Shown: positions 26,578 to 35,123, counted from the stretch's first letter. The stretch is DNA of 64,000 bases from Peptoniphilus duerdenii ATCC BAA-1640 (GCF_000146345.1 NZ_GL397071.1:2018695-2082694), one strand, 5' to 3'. A program made the numbers and translations. The notes: generated from the letters alone by a model not told the origin.

Positions 26578-27190
26578 CGTCATTACCTCTTTCTAACACT
26601 TCTGCTTTTATACTTTTAAATCTCTTTGTTCTAAGTTTTTCTGCTGAAATTATATGTTCTATATCTTGCACCGCTTGATCCACCGTATTATTTACCACGA
26701 AGAAGTCATATTCGCCAACGAAGTCAAGCTCCTTGTAGGCGTTTGAAAATCTGGTATTTATCTCTTCTTCGGTTTCTGTATCTCTATTTATAAGTCTCTG
26801 TTTAAGTTCTGACATGGATGGTGGTAGAAGGAATATAAATACAGCTTCTTTATAGCGCTTCTTAATTTGGAGCGCTCCTTGAACATCTATTTCCAAAAGG
26901 ACTATCTCGCCTTTTTCTATTTCGTTAAAGACAAATTCCTTTGGTGTTCCATAATAATTCGTATGAACAAAAGCATATTCCAAAAGGCCATCGTTTTGCA
27001 CCATGTTTTCAAATTCATCCACCGATACAAAGAAATAGTTCTCACCATTTACTTCTCCTGGTCTAGGTGTCCTAGTGGTTACCGATGTGGAAAATACAAT
27101 TTCTTTATTTTTTTTCATAAGTGCGGCACTTACTGTTCCCTTTCCACTTCCGGAAGGTCCACTTAGCACCATTAAAAAGCCTTTTGACAT
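26558..27190 (-). CDS. gmk: Guanylate kinase
   Basis: Phosphorylates GMP to GDP. The P-loop is LSGPSGSGKGTVS; the GMP-binding region has VTTRTPRPGEVNGENYFFV and EYAFVHTNYYGTP, then EIDVQGA. The length of 210 is normal. It is in the conserved yicC-gmk-rpoZ order. Confidence 0.97.
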   Translation of the reverse strand: MSKGFLMVLSGPSGSGKGTVSAALMKKNKEIVFSTSVTTRTPRPGEVNGENYFFVSVDEFENMVQNDGLLEYAFVHTNYYGTPKEFVFNEIEKGEIVLLEIDVQGALQIKKRYKEAVFIFLLPPSMSELKQRLINRDTETEEEINTRFSNAYKELDFVGEYDFFVVNNTVDQAVQDIEHIISAEKLRTKRFKSIKAEVLERGNDDDNTIL

Positions 27191-27198
27191 GTTGCCTC

Positions 27199-28074
27199 CT
27201 ATTCAATATTTTGAATCTGTTCTCTTAGTTTTTCGATTTCGCTTTTAAGATTCACCACAAGTTTCAAAATTTCACTACTTGTGGTCTTTGAACCAATTGT
27301 ATTTGCTTCTCTATTAAATTCTTGTAGTAAGAAATCTATTTTTCTTCCTACTGAATCTGTATCCTTTATTATATCATTAAATTGAGAAATGTGGGAGGTT
27401 AGACGCGTAATTTCTTCATCAATTGATAGTTTATCTGCCATAATTGCAAGCTCTGTGGTAAGCCTTGGAAGGTCTAAATCTTCCTCTTTTAATCTCTCAT
27501 ATATATTTTCAGTTAATTTTTTTTCGTTTTCTTCTATAACTTTTGGAGAGAGAAGTTTTATTTCTTCTACGATTTCTTCTATATTTACAACTTTTGTTTT
27601 TAGATCTTCTTTTAGATTTTCTCCTTCAGCTATTCTCATCTCATCCAGATTTTCTACTGCAACTCTTACAGTTTGTAGTACCTGGTTTAAAAGTTCTTTG
27701 TCAGTTTCGTTTGTGCTAGATTTCTTCAAGACTCCTTCTAAAAATACTATATCTTTTAAAGTTATCTTTTCTTCGATTTCCAAAGTATTTCTAAGGTCTT
27801 CCATATCTCGATAGTAAGCCTTAGCGAGATCTTTGTTTATAGATAACTCTTGAAGATCTGGGTTTTGAACATCATAGCTTAGATATAGGTCTACTTTCCC
27901 TCTTTTTAATTTTGATTTTACTTCCTGTCTAATCTTGTCTTCAATGGACATAAAATCCTTTGGAACTCTTAAGTTTAATTCTAAGTACCTGGAGTTTACA
28001 GATTTCACTTCCACCTTTGTCATATAATTCTCGCTCTTTACAAGCGCCATTCCGTAGCCAGTCATGGACTTCAT
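27199..28074 (-). CDS. yicC: YicC/YloC family endoribonuclease
   Basis: A 291-residue member of the YicC/YloC family, now described as an endoribonuclease. It starts with the conserved MKSMTGYG and EVKSVNSRYLELNLRVP and ends with the diagnostic GRKIDFLLQEFNREANT followed by IGSK. The middle is helical and charged. It lies 9 bases before gmk, as in many Firmicutes. Confidence 0.93.
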   Translation of the reverse strand: MKSMTGYGMALVKSENYMTKVEVKSVNSRYLELNLRVPKDFMSIEDKIRQEVKSKLKRGKVDLYLSYDVQNPDLQELSINKDLAKAYYRDMEDLRNTLEIEEKITLKDIVFLEGVLKKSSTNETDKELLNQVLQTVRVAVENLDEMRIAEGENLKEDLKTKVVNIEEIVEEIKLLSPKVIEENEKKLTENIYERLKEEDLDLPRLTTELAIMADKLSIDEEITRLTSHISQFNDIIKDTDSVGRKIDFLLQEFNREANTIGSKTTSSEILKLVVNLKSEIEKLREQIQNIE

Positions 28075-28101
28075 AATATCACCAACTTAATCAATTATTA
28101 A

Positions 28102-28614
28102 TTATCTTCTGTGTCTTTGAGTTCCTGTTTTTGAACAATCTATCTTTTCTTCAGACATTATTTCTAAAGCATATGGTAGTAGATCAATGATAAACTCAAG
28201 ATTTTCCTCTGCTGCATCTGGATTGCCTGGAAGATTTATAATTAGTGTTCCGTGTCTAATTCCGCATACTCCTCTTGATAGAATTGCATTTCTAACTTTT
28301 AAAGCGGAGCATCTTCTCATCTCTTCTGATAGTCCTGGCACTATTCTTTCGCAGACATTTAATGTAGCCTCTGGGGTGTTATCTCTAATAGCACAGCCTG
28401 TTCCTCCTGCTGTTACTATAAGTTTTATTTCTTTTTCTGCAGCAAGTCTTATGAGTTCGTCTTCAATTTTGTATCTCTCATCGCTTACTTTTGATTTACC
28501 TATTACGTTAAATCCGTTTTTTTCTAAAATTTCTATGACCTTTGGTCCAGTCATATCTTTTTCATCACTATTAAATGATGAATCATTTACTAAAACAACA
28601 TGTGCACCAAACAT
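28102..28614 (-). CDS. MogA/MoaB-type molybdopterin-binding domain protein
   Basis: A 170-residue single-domain protein of the MoCF-biosynthesis fold. It has the loop VTAGGTGCAIRDNTPEA, matching TGGTG-x-RD-x-TPEA of MogA/MoaB, and LIINLPGNPDAAEENL, matching the LPG-P motif. These proteins adenylylate molybdopterin. No other molybdenum cofactor gene lies in the window, and its placement in front of yicC-gmk is unusual. It is too short for CinA. Confidence 0.85.
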   Translation of the reverse strand: MFGAHVVLVNDSSFNSDEKDMTGPKVIEILEKNGFNVIGKSKVSDERYKIEDELIRLAAEKEIKLIVTAGGTGCAIRDNTPEATLNVCERIVPGLSEEMRRCSALKVRNAILSRGVCGIRHGTLIINLPGNPDAAEENLEFIIDLLPYALEIMSEEKIDCSKTGTQRHRR

Positions 28615-28811
28615 TTTTATCTCCTTTTGTTAGAAAAATTTAAATTTTTTCTTTAAAATCTAAAAATTTCTCAAATATATATCAAATATTTTTTATAGTT
28701 TTCTTTAAATATAATATATCAGAATGGCCTTTAAAATGCATTCTTATTTTATATTTTATCTCTAAATTTTTATCTTAAAATCAACTGTTTTTAAATCATT
28801 TCTATGTAATT
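28615..28811. other. AT-rich intergenic stretch upstream of the MogA-like gene
   Basis: About 200 bases of very AT-rich DNA separate rpmF from the MogA-like gene. On the minus strand a possible promoter TTTAAA, 16 bases, TATATT lies near 28735-28705. I see no convincing small ORF with a ribosome binding site and no hairpin. Confidence 0.5.
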
Positions 28812-28859
28812 AAAAATAAAAAAAGCGCCACATGCGCTTATTTTATAAGCTGTGGCACT
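28812..28859 (-). terminator. Terminator of the DUF177-rpmF operon
   Basis: On the minus strand AGTGCCACA pairs with TGTGGCGCT and encloses an inner GCTTAT/ATAAGC hairpin, followed by a long U-rich run. The outer stem starts at the rpmF stop codon. Confidence 0.85.
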
Positions 28860-29038
28860 TAGTCCATTGCAATAACTTCTTTTCCATTGTAAAATCCGCA
28901 GCTTGGGCACACTCTGTGTGGAAGCTTAGCCTCATGGCAGTTAGGGCATTCTACAACTGTAGCTTTGTTTAATCTATAGCTTGAAGCTCTTCTCTTATTT
29001 CTTCTTTGTTTTGATGTTTTCCTCTTTGGTACAGCCAT
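28859..29038 (-). CDS. rpmF: 50S ribosomal protein L32
   Basis: A 59-residue protein starting [20 protein letters not shown], the universal L32 N-terminus, with the zinc-ribbon cysteines CPNCHEAK and [11 protein letters not shown]. The ATG follows a GGAGG site at the end of the DUF177 gene, with which it forms the conserved yceD-rpmF pair. All four zinc cysteines are present, so this is the zinc-containing form. Confidence 0.98.
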   Translation of the reverse strand: MAVPKRKTSKQRRNKRRASSYRLNKATVVECPNCHEAKLPHRVCPSCGFYNGKEVIAMD

Positions 29039-29040
29039 TC

Positions 29041-29565
29041 TTACACCTCCTCATTAAAGAGATTTAGTAATCCCTCAAATCTAGGGTCAATTTCCCTTTC
29101 ATGTTCACAATCACAAGGACCTTCGTTTAGATCCTTTCCACATTTTGGACATAGTCCTTTACAGTTCTCACTACAAAGATGTTTATTATTTGTATCTGAG
29201 ATGACTTGGGATATGATTATGTCTGAAAGATCGATCCCATCTGCTTTTAGTTCAAAATATTCAGTCATTGCATCGTCGTAATCTTCTAAGTTACCTAAAT
29301 CTTTTATAAAATAGCAACATACGAATGACTCTACGTCCTTTTGCAATTTCTTTAGACATCTGTCACAAGAAGTATTATACTTATATTTCATGTATAAATC
29401 AAGTTTAATTTCTGGATTTAAGTTATATAATACTCCCTTATACTCTATTGGAAACTCTATATCTATTCCGTCAAGTACATAGTCGCTTTCATTTTCTTCA
29501 AGAAATCCTTTAATTTCCCAGGTTTTATCCGGCGATTCAAGGAAATTCTTTACATTTAAAATCAT
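29041..29565 (-). CDS. DUF177 (YceD-like) protein
   Basis: A 174-residue protein of the YceD/DUF177 family, which in bacteria and plants is linked to 23S rRNA accumulation and is regularly encoded just before rpmF. It has two cysteine pairs in CDRCLKK, and the C-terminal [17 protein letters not shown] with CDC, which is the family signature. It precedes rpmF by two bases. Confidence 0.9.
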   Translation of the reverse strand: MILNVKNFLESPDKTWEIKGFLEENESDYVLDGIDIEFPIEYKGVLYNLNPEIKLDLYMKYKYNTSCDRCLKKLQKDVESFVCCYFIKDLGNLEDYDDAMTEYFELKADGIDLSDIIISQVISDTNNKHLCSENCKGLCPKCGKDLNEGPCDCEHEREIDPRFEGLLNLFNEEV

Positions 29566-29590
29566 ATTATCACCTCAAAAGCGCTATAAT

Positions 29591-29619
29591 ATTTTATACT
29601 TTTTTTGCAAATTTGTCAA
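29591..29619 (-). promoter_or_regulatory. Promoter of DUF177-rpmF
   Basis: On the minus strand TTGACA (29619-29614), 17 bases and TAAAAT (29596-29591), with an overlapping TATAAA two bases closer. The DUF177 ATG with its AGGTG site follows about 30 bases later. Confidence 0.78.
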
Positions 29620-29635
29620 GAATTTTAAATATTAT

Positions 29636-29660
29636 AAAAAAATCCCGAGATAATCTCGGG
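29636..29660 (-). terminator. Terminator after ridA
   Basis: CCCGAGA and TCTCGGG form a 7-bp stem around a three-base loop on the minus strand, followed by seven U. It closes the obgE-ridA operon. Confidence 0.93.
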
Positions 29661-29668
29661 ACAATTTT

Positions 29669-30043
29669 TTAAGCTAATGCTATCATTTCTATTTCAATTG
29701 GTGCTCCCTTTGGTAGTGCAGCCACTTGAACGCATGATCTTGCTGGTTTATGATCTGAGAAGTATCTTCCGTATACTTCATTTACCTTTGCAAAATCGTT
29801 GATATCTGCTAGAAATATTGCAACTTTAATTACTTTATCTAGTGATGAACCTGCATTTTCAAGAATTGCTTTGTTGTTTTCAAGTGATCTTTCTGCAGCT
29901 TTTTCAATAGTTTCTGTAACTAACTCTCCTGTTGCAGGGCATAGTGGTATTTGTCCTGATGTAAAAATCATTCCGTTTGCTTTAATTGCTTGTGAATAAG
30001 GTCCAACTGCTGCTGGAGCTTTGTCAGTGTGTAGTACTTCCAT
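29669..30043 (-). CDS. ridA: RidA family enamine/imine deaminase
   Basis: RidA hydrolyses reactive 2-aminoacrylate and related enamines made by PLP enzymes such as threonine dehydratase. The 124-residue protein shows KAPAAVGPYSQAIK, FTSGQIP and the signature RSCVQVAALPKGAPIEIEMI, with the arginine that binds the substrate carboxylate. It overlaps rsfS by one base. A threonine dehydratase that could supply its substrate is encoded about 8 kb away. Confidence 0.96.
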   Translation of the reverse strand: MEVLHTDKAPAAVGPYSQAIKANGMIFTSGQIPLCPATGELVTETIEKAAERSLENNKAILENAGSSLDKVIKVAIFLADINDFAKVNEVYGRYFSDHKPARSCVQVAALPKGAPIEIEMIALA

Positions 30044-30384
30044 TATTTTTCCTCCTTTTGATTTTCATCATCCCAAAGTCTTTCCAAATTATAGTACTCT
30101 CTTTCATCTCTGTGGAATACATGTACTATTATATCACCATAATCAAGAAGTATCCACCTCATGGAGTTTTGTCCTTCTTTATTATTGACAAATTCTTTTG
30201 CTTCTGCCATTTTATCTTCGATTTCATCGGCAAGAGCTCTCACTTGGTTAGAAGAATTACCACTTACTATTACAAAGTAGTCGGCAACGCTTGAAAGCCT
30301 CTTTATATCTAAAATTTTTATATCTATTCCAAGCTTATCTTCGCAAGATTTCTTAATTATTTCTAACTTCTTATTAGTATCCAT
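30043..30384 (-). CDS. rsfS: Ribosome silencing factor
   Basis: RsfS binds L14 and blocks subunit joining when nutrients run out. The 113-residue protein has ADYFVIVSGNSSNQVRALAD, WILLDYGDIIVHVFH and the terminal YYNLERLW, all family signatures. It follows the LCP gene and lies in the usual nadD-yqeK-lcp-rsfS order of Firmicutes. Confidence 0.96.
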   Translation of the reverse strand: MDTNKKLEIIKKSCEDKLGIDIKILDIKRLSSVADYFVIVSGNSSNQVRALADEIEDKMAEAKEFVNNKEGQNSMRWILLDYGDIIVHVFHRDEREYYNLERLWDDENQKEEK

Positions 30385-30393
30385 AGTACCTCC

Positions 30394-31287
30394 TTATTCA
30401 ATTCCCAAACTTCTTACAAGTTCTCTACTCTTTTCTTTGTCGTAAATAAAGTAGGAAATTCTATTAATGTATTTTGGATTTCCTGGCAATGTCATGGTTT
30501 CCATATTGCTTAAATCACATCTTGTTATATTTTTACCCATTTCAACCAAGTTTTCAAAAGGAATATTCGTTTTTGTGTGAAGTTTATAAGAATTTAATAT
30601 TTTTGGTACTCCTAAGATTCCCCTTGGAGTCTTAAGTGTATGAATAAAACTTGATACAAATTCTCTTTGTGCGCCTACTCTTCCTAGGTCCGCATCCTTG
30701 TATCCATGTCTAAATCTCAAAAATCCGATGGCTTTATTTCCATCTAGAGTTTGAAGTCCCTGTTTAAGATCTATTACTAGTGGTGGCTCGTCCCATTCGT
30801 CGGTGTACTGCATATCCATTGGAACGTCTATTTCCACTCCTCCTACCGCATCTACAGAATCTTTTACGAAGTCGTAGTCAATTGCTAGGTAGTACGGAAT
30901 ATTTGTTCCAAGCATTTCGTTTACAGTCTTAAGGGTAAGTTCTGGACCTCCATAGTTAAATGAATGGTTTAATTTTTCTTTGTTTCTCTTTCCATCTATG
31001 CTTACTCTTGAGTCTCTTGGTATTGATATCAAGCTTATTTTATCAGTTTTGTAGTTAAAGTTAAAAAGTATCATGGTGTCAGATCTAGAACTCTTCTTGC
31101 TATTTATATCTAGTTTGTCTGCACCCATAAGTAAAAATGTTATATTGTCATTACTTGCCTTAAGTCCTTCTAGTATATCTGAAGGATTGTCTGCTCCCAG
31201 TTTTGAAACTGTAAATACGAGCATTCCTGCTGCTATTATTATGACTAGTAGTAGGGTTATAAAAAATGCTTTGAAAAATTTAGCCAT
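30394..31287 (-). CDS. LytR-CpsA-Psr family cell-wall glycopolymer transferase
   Basis: LCP proteins attach teichoic acid or capsule-like polymers to peptidoglycan. One N-terminal membrane helix (about 5-28) is followed by the extracellular LCP domain with SRSDTMILFNF, SIPRDSRVSI, NHSFNYGGPELT and the arginine motif FRHGYKDADLGRVGAQREF. The length of 297 is typical. It overlaps yqeK by 8 bases. Confidence 0.94.
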   Translation of the reverse strand: MAKFFKAFFITLLLVIIIAAGMLVFTVSKLGADNPSDILEGLKASNDNITFLLMGADKLDINSKKSSRSDTMILFNFNYKTDKISLISIPRDSRVSIDGKRNKEKLNHSFNYGGPELTLKTVNEMLGTNIPYYLAIDYDFVKDSVDAVGGVEIDVPMDMQYTDEWDEPPLVIDLKQGLQTLDGNKAIGFLRFRHGYKDADLGRVGAQREFVSSFIHTLKTPRGILGVPKILNSYKLHTKTNIPFENLVEMGKNITRCDLSNMETMTLPGNPKYINRISYFIYDKEKSRELVRSLGIE

Positions 31288-31846
31288 TTCTCTTCTCCAA
31301 TAAATAATTTCTAGTTTCTATAGTGGAAATATCTATAGATGCTCTCTGTTTAATCAAAAATTCAATGTTCATGTCCAGTTTCATGATAGATGCAAGCACT
31401 ATATCTTCGTAAGCCATATGTCTTACTTCATCTACTCCTTTAAACGCCCTGCTAGGCTCTATATAGTCAGAGATGAAGATAATCATATCGAGCATAGTCA
31501 TAGGAATTCTGCCAGTTGTATGGGCTGCTATGGCTTCTAGAATCTCTTCGTCTTCAATCTTATAATCGACTCTTGCTTTTATAGGTCCCACATAGGTGTG
31601 GATCAATTTATTATTTTCAAGATACTTCTTAGGTAGCTTAACATTGTATAGTTTTGCTGCGTATTCCTCTCCCTTTGCATACTTTGCACAGTCATGTATA
31701 AGTCCTGCTAAATATGCCTTGTCCTCATCTACATTGTAGACCTTAGCAAGCCTCTTTGCTGTATTTGCAACTTGTAGAGAGTGTTCGTACCTAGATTTTT
31801 TTAAATTTTTCTTTAAATCTTCCTTAATTAGTTCGATACTAATCAT
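31280..31846 (-). CDS. yqeK: YqeK family HD-domain hydrolase (Ap4A hydrolase)
   Basis: A 188-residue HD-domain phosphohydrolase. The metal-binding residues are in RYEHSLQVA, LIHDCAKY, HTYVGP and AAHTTGR, with DYIEPSR near the end. YqeK proteins hydrolyse Ap4A symmetrically. The gene overlaps nadD by 8 bases, a conserved arrangement. Confidence 0.93.
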   Translation of the reverse strand: MISIELIKEDLKKNLKKSRYEHSLQVANTAKRLAKVYNVDEDKAYLAGLIHDCAKYAKGEEYAAKLYNVKLPKKYLENNKLIHTYVGPIKARVDYKIEDEEILEAIAAHTTGRIPMTMLDMIIFISDYIEPSRAFKGVDEVRHMAYEDIVLASIMKLDMNIEFLIKQRASIDISTIETRNYLLEKRNG

Positions 31847-32429
31847 AGAGACCTTCCTTTTCTATATATGAAATAACATCATCTGGTACCAGGTACTTTA
31901 TGCTTCTACCTTCTTTTACCCTATTTCTAATATCGGTAGAGGAAATTTCGTACCTAGGTATGCTTGCTAAATATATTTCTAACCCAAATTCCTTCTTTAA
32001 ACTATCTATTTCTTCAGAAATCTTTAAATCGTCATCGTAATCAGGTCTAATTGCAACGATAAATCTTGTAAGTTTTGAAATCTTTTCAAAATTTTTCCAA
32101 GACCTAAGCAGGAACAAGGTATCTGTTCCGATTATAAAATAATATTCATCTTTGGTTTTGGAAAGTTCAGTCATCGTGTCAACGGTAAAAGATTTACCTT
32201 CCCTCTTGGATTCAATATCTAGCACTTCAAAATCCCTATTGTCAAAAGTTGCAATTACTGTCATCTCATATCTTTTTTCGCTTGAAACTTCTAATTTCTT
32301 ATGAGGAGGATCTCCCGTCGGGATAAAATATATTTTATCCAAGTTAAAATCCTCCTTAATATGCTCAGCTATCATAAGATGTGCCAAGTGAATAGGATTC
32401 ATAGTGCCGCCCATAATTCCTATCTTCAT
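31839..32429 (-). CDS. nadD: Nicotinate-nucleotide adenylyltransferase
   Basis: NadD makes NaAD from NaMN and ATP in NAD synthesis. The nucleotidyltransferase motif is GGTMNPIHLAHLM, followed by FIPTGDPPHKK and the second nucleotide motif SSTDIRNRVKEGRS. The length of 196 is normal. It overlaps yhbY by 4 bases. Confidence 0.96.
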   Translation of the reverse strand: MKIGIMGGTMNPIHLAHLMIAEHIKEDFNLDKIYFIPTGDPPHKKLEVSSEKRYEMTVIATFDNRDFEVLDIESKREGKSFTVDTMTELSKTKDEYYFIIGTDTLFLLRSWKNFEKISKLTRFIVAIRPDYDDDLKISEEIDSLKKEFGLEIYLASIPRYEISSTDIRNRVKEGRSIKYLVPDDVISYIEKEGLYD

Positions 32430-32713
32430 AGCTCTATCTTTTTATTTTCCTTTGATTCTCTATAAAGAGTTAGTTTTTTCCCTATTAGATTTACAAAATC
32501 AGCTCCAGTAGCTTCGATTATTTCATCTACTACTTCTTTTCCTTCTACAGGAGAGTTTTGTAAAAATGTTATTTTTATAAGTTCATGGCTCTCTAAAGAC
32601 GCGTCTATTTGGGAAAGTAAACCTTCTGTTATCCCACTCTTGCCCACCTGGATAAGTGGCTTTAAATCGTGGGCTAGGCTCTTTAGATAAGCTCTCTGTT
32701 TTGAATTAATCAT
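32426..32713 (-). CDS. yhbY: YhbY/CRS1 family ribosome assembly RNA-binding protein
   Basis: A 95-residue CRM-domain protein starting with QRAYLKSLAHDLKPLIQVGK and containing the GKSGITE loop, which corresponds to the conserved G-x-x-G RNA-binding motif. It is associated with pre-50S particles. It lies between obgE and nadD, as in many Firmicutes. Confidence 0.93.
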   Translation of the reverse strand: MINSKQRAYLKSLAHDLKPLIQVGKSGITEGLLSQIDASLESHELIKITFLQNSPVEGKEVVDEIIEATGADFVNLIGKKLTLYRESKENKKIEL

Positions 32714-32719
32714 ACTACC

Positions 32720-33985
32720 TCACTTAAAAAATTCAAATTCGAATCCGCCTATGATTACAGTGTCATCATCGGTTGCTCCAAGTTCACGAAGCTTGTCGAT
32801 GACTCCATTTTTTGAAAGATTTTCTTGGAAATATCTAACTGAATCTCTGTCGTCAAAATTGGTTGAGCGAAGAAGTTTATCTATATAAGGTCCATCAACA
32901 GTGTATTCACCGTAGCTATTTACATATACCTTTATTCCTTCTTCTCTTTCCGGTTCAATGTATTCTATATCATAGGTTTCTTCTTCTAGTTCTGTAGTGT
33001 TTACAAGGTGTAAGACATACTTCATAAGTTTGTCTACATTCTTTGTAGTTGCAACAGAACCTGAAAATATTTCGTACTTATCTCCCAGTTCTTCAGTCAC
33101 CTTTTTAAGACCTTCTTCAGAACCAGGAATATCCATTTTGTTCATAAAGATTACCATAGGTTTTTCCATAAGTTTTTCGTTATAGCCTTTTAGTTCATCC
33201 ATTATCTTGTAGAAATCAGAGATTGGATCTCTTCCTTCAGATCCTGATGCGTCTATAACATGGATTAAAACCTTGGTTCTTTCAATATGGCGTAAAAATT
33301 CGTCCCCAAGTCCAATTCCTTCAGATGCCCCTTCAATAAGTCCAGGTATGTCTGCAAGGACAAAACTTTCTTCTGGACCAAGGCTTACCACTCCGAGGTT
33401 TGGTTCAAGGGTTGTGAAATGATAGTTGGCAATCTTTGGTCTCGCATTTGAAACCACTGATAAAAGCGTAGATTTACCCACGTTTGGAAAACCAACTAAT
33501 CCAACATCCGCAAGCATCTTAAGTTCTAGAACAATATCTCTATTTTCACCTAAGTTGCCAGCTTCCGCAAAAGATGGCGCCTGTCTCGTAGAATTTTTGA
33601 ACTTTGCATTTCCTCTACCGCCTCTACCGCCTTTTGCAATTATATATTCCATATTTGGCTTATTTAAATCGACTATTACTCCGCCGGATTCTTCGTCCTT
33701 AACAAGAGTTCCCACCGGTACTTTTAGGATGATATCTTCACCCTTTGCACCGTATTTTAGTTTACTCATGCCATTTTCACCATTTGGAGCTTTGTATTTT
33801 CTTTTGTATCTAAAGTCCATCAAGGTGTGTATACCTGTGTCAGTCTTTATAATTACACTGCCACCTCTACCACCATCTCCGCCATGTGGACCACCTGCTG
33901 GTTCGAATTTTTCTCTTCTCCATGCAACAGCTCCATCTCCACCTTTGCCGGCTTGGACATTGATATGTGCTTTATCTATAAACAT
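32720..33985 (-). CDS. obgE: Obg family ribosome assembly GTPase
   Basis: An essential GTPase acting in 50S assembly and stress response. The glycine-rich Obg fold (1-158) contains FEPAGGPHGGDGGRGG and KGGRGGRGNAKFK; the G domain has VGFPNVGKSTLL, ADIPGLIEGA and FMNKMD; the C-terminal OCT domain starts near residue 350. I start at the ATG at 33985 behind GGAGG, giving 421 residues. It is the first gene of the operon ending at ridA. Confidence 0.97.
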   Translation of the reverse strand: MFIDKAHINVQAGKGGDGAVAWRREKFEPAGGPHGGDGGRGGSVIIKTDTGIHTLMDFRYKRKYKAPNGENGMSKLKYGAKGEDIILKVPVGTLVKDEESGGVIVDLNKPNMEYIIAKGGRGGRGNAKFKNSTRQAPSFAEAGNLGENRDIVLELKMLADVGLVGFPNVGKSTLLSVVSNARPKIANYHFTTLEPNLGVVSLGPEESFVLADIPGLIEGASEGIGLGDEFLRHIERTKVLIHVIDASGSEGRDPISDFYKIMDELKGYNEKLMEKPMVIFMNKMDIPGSEEGLKKVTEELGDKYEIFSGSVATTKNVDKLMKYVLHLVNTTELEEETYDIEYIEPEREEGIKVYVNSYGEYTVDGPYIDKLLRSTNFDDRDSVRYFQENLSKNGVIDKLRELGATDDDTVIIGGFEFEFFK

Positions 33986-34000
33986 ATTAACCTCCAAAAT

Positions 34001-34009
34001 ATTATATCA
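34001..34009 (-). promoter_or_regulatory. Extended -10 promoter of obgE
   Basis: On the minus strand TGATATAAT is an extended -10 element 16 bases before the obgE start. The -35 region (AATTTC) is poor. It lies after the rpmA terminator. Confidence 0.65.
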
Positions 34010-34057
34010 CATGATCATTTTATGAAATTTTAAAAAATTTTTAAAATCTCTAAATTT

Positions 34058-34084
34058 AAAAAAAAGTCGCAACTTGTGCGACTT
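34058..34084 (-). terminator. Terminator after rpmA
   Basis: AAGTCGCA and TGCGACTT form an 8-bp stem with a five-base loop on the minus strand, followed by eight U. It separates rplU-prp-rpmA from obgE. Confidence 0.93.
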
Positions 34085-34086
34085 AA

Positions 34087-34374
34087 CTATGCTTCTATTT
34101 TATAAACACTTGCGTATTTTTTCATCCCTCTGCCACGAGTTTCGAATCTAAGTATTCCTTCTTCTGTAGCAAATAAAGTGTCATCTTTTCCTCTCATAAC
34201 ATTGTGACCTGGGTGAATCTTGGTTCCTCTTTGTCTAACTATGATGTTTCCAGCTAGTACAAATTGTCCGTCACCTTTTTTAACTCCAAGTCTCTTTGCT
34301 TCAGAGTCTCTACCGTTCTTTGAAGAACCGGCTCCTTTTTTAGATGAAAAAAGTCTAAGATCAAATCTAATCAT
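34087..34374 (-). CDS. rpmA: 50S ribosomal protein L27 with cleavable N-terminus
   Basis: L27 reaches into the peptidyl transferase centre. The 95-residue precursor starts [20 protein letters not shown]. As in other Firmicutes, the first nine residues, ending in LRLF, match the extension removed by the protease Prp (consensus LxFF/ASKKG). The body has [13 protein letters not shown] and [11 protein letters not shown]. It overlaps the prp gene by 8 bases. Confidence 0.97.
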   Translation of the reverse strand: MIRFDLRLFSSKKGAGSSKNGRDSEAKRLGVKKGDGQFVLAGNIIVRQRGTKIHPGHNVMRGKDDTLFATEEGILRFETRGRGMKKYASVYKIEA

Positions 34375-34708
34375 TTTGCACCTCCAGTTTAATTACTTCT
34401 AGGTTAATTGGAAATTGCTTACTAATGAGCCTAAGTCCCAGCTCCATCGAAGAGAATAGTGTTTTAACATCTTCTCTTAAGTAAGCGTCATCCTCTATCA
34501 TTACTTTTAAATATCCATCTTCTTGATAGTCGTATATTTTATTTTCATCAAGTCCACATACTTCTAATAGGGAAAAATACAGCGTCTGTGTCAGAGCAGA
34601 AACTCCGTTACAAACTATTTCTTCGTATTCGTCTATCCCAGTAGCGTGATCCTTCGATTCAAATCCGAAAGTTACATTGTCTTTCGTATAAATACTGACC
34701 TTTGTCAT
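34367..34708 (-). CDS. prp: Ribosomal-processing cysteine protease Prp
   Basis: Prp removes the N-terminal extension of L27 precursor. The 113-residue protein has the catalytic histidine (H21, KDHATG) and cysteine (C33, [12 protein letters not shown]) at the family spacing. The histidine is in DHA here rather than the more common GHA. It sits between rplU and rpmA, the standard place. Confidence 0.93.
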   Translation of the reverse strand: MTKVSIYTKDNVTFGFESKDHATGIDEYEEIVCNGVSALTQTLYFSLLEVCGLDENKIYDYQEDGYLKVMIEDDAYLREDVKTLFSSMELGLRLISKQFPINLEVIKLEVQND

Positions 34709-35013
34709 TATGCGATATTAGTGATTTCCACTAATGTGAATGGTTGACGATGGCCTTTTTTAGTTCTTTCGTTTTTCTTAGCTTTGTATTTGTATGTGAT
34801 TACTTTTTTTCCTTTTCCGTTAGCTAGAACTTTTGCTTCTACTTTTGCTCCGGAAACCACTGGAGTACCGATTTTAATCTCTTCTCCACCTATTGCTAGA
34901 ACTCTATCGAAAGTAACCAAGTCTCCTTCTTCGACATTTAGTTTTTCAACTTTAACTTTGTCACCAACTTTAACTTGGTATTGCTTTCCGCCTGTTTCAA
35001 TTACTGCGTACAT
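34708..35013 (-). CDS. rplU: 50S ribosomal protein L21
   Basis: A 101-residue L21 with [18 protein letters not shown] at the N-terminus, [14 protein letters not shown] and the C-terminal [12 protein letters not shown]-like [15 protein letters not shown]. An AGGAGGTG site precedes the ATG. It is the first gene of rplU-prp-rpmA and is preceded by a structured leader. Confidence 0.98.
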   Translation of the reverse strand: MYAVIETGGKQYQVKVGDKVKVEKLNVEEGDLVTFDRVLAIGGEEIKIGTPVVSGAKVEAKVLANGKGKKVITYKYKAKKNERTKKGHRQPFTLVEITNIA

Positions 35014-35019
35014 TGTAGC

Positions 35020-35090
35020 ACCTCCTTAAATATTTAAGACTCGCCTGTGCAGGTGTATTACTTAAAAACCTACTTAGAGCGGTTACAGTT
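35020..35090 (-). promoter_or_regulatory. Probable ribosomal protein L21 leader
   Basis: Between the promoter and rplU the minus strand reads CTGTAACCGCTCTAAGTAGG, then ACACCTGCACAGGCGAGTC and TTAAATATTTAAGGAGG. CACCTGCACAGGCG forms a short GC hairpin. Position and content fit the L21 leader of Firmicutes, an autoregulatory RNA. I call it from position and partial consensus only. Confidence 0.65.
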
Positions 35091-35094
35091 AATT

Positions 35095-35123
35095 ATAATA
35101 TCATATGAAGTACATAGTTTCAA
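35095..35123 (-). promoter_or_regulatory. Promoter of rplU-prp-rpmA
   Basis: On the minus strand TTGAAA (35123-35118), a 17-base spacer and TATTAT (35100-35095); an overlapping TATAAT lies at 35097-35092. The stretch 35130-35280 upstream is AT-rich spacer without a gene, ending at the hppA terminator. Confidence 0.7.

Noticed and set aside
28102-28614. CinA-like competence/damage protein
   Set aside because: The gene has only the MoCF-type domain and is far too short; the CinA C-terminal amidase domain is absent.
28700-28760. A 19-codon ORF starting MHFKGHSD on the minus strand
   Set aside because: It has no ribosome binding site and no hydrophobic or other distinct feature.
33426-34025. 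A 199-codon plus-strand ORF opposite obgE
   Set aside because: It is the complement of the glycine-rich Obg N-terminus and G domain, is proline-rich by consequence, and lacks a ribosome binding site.
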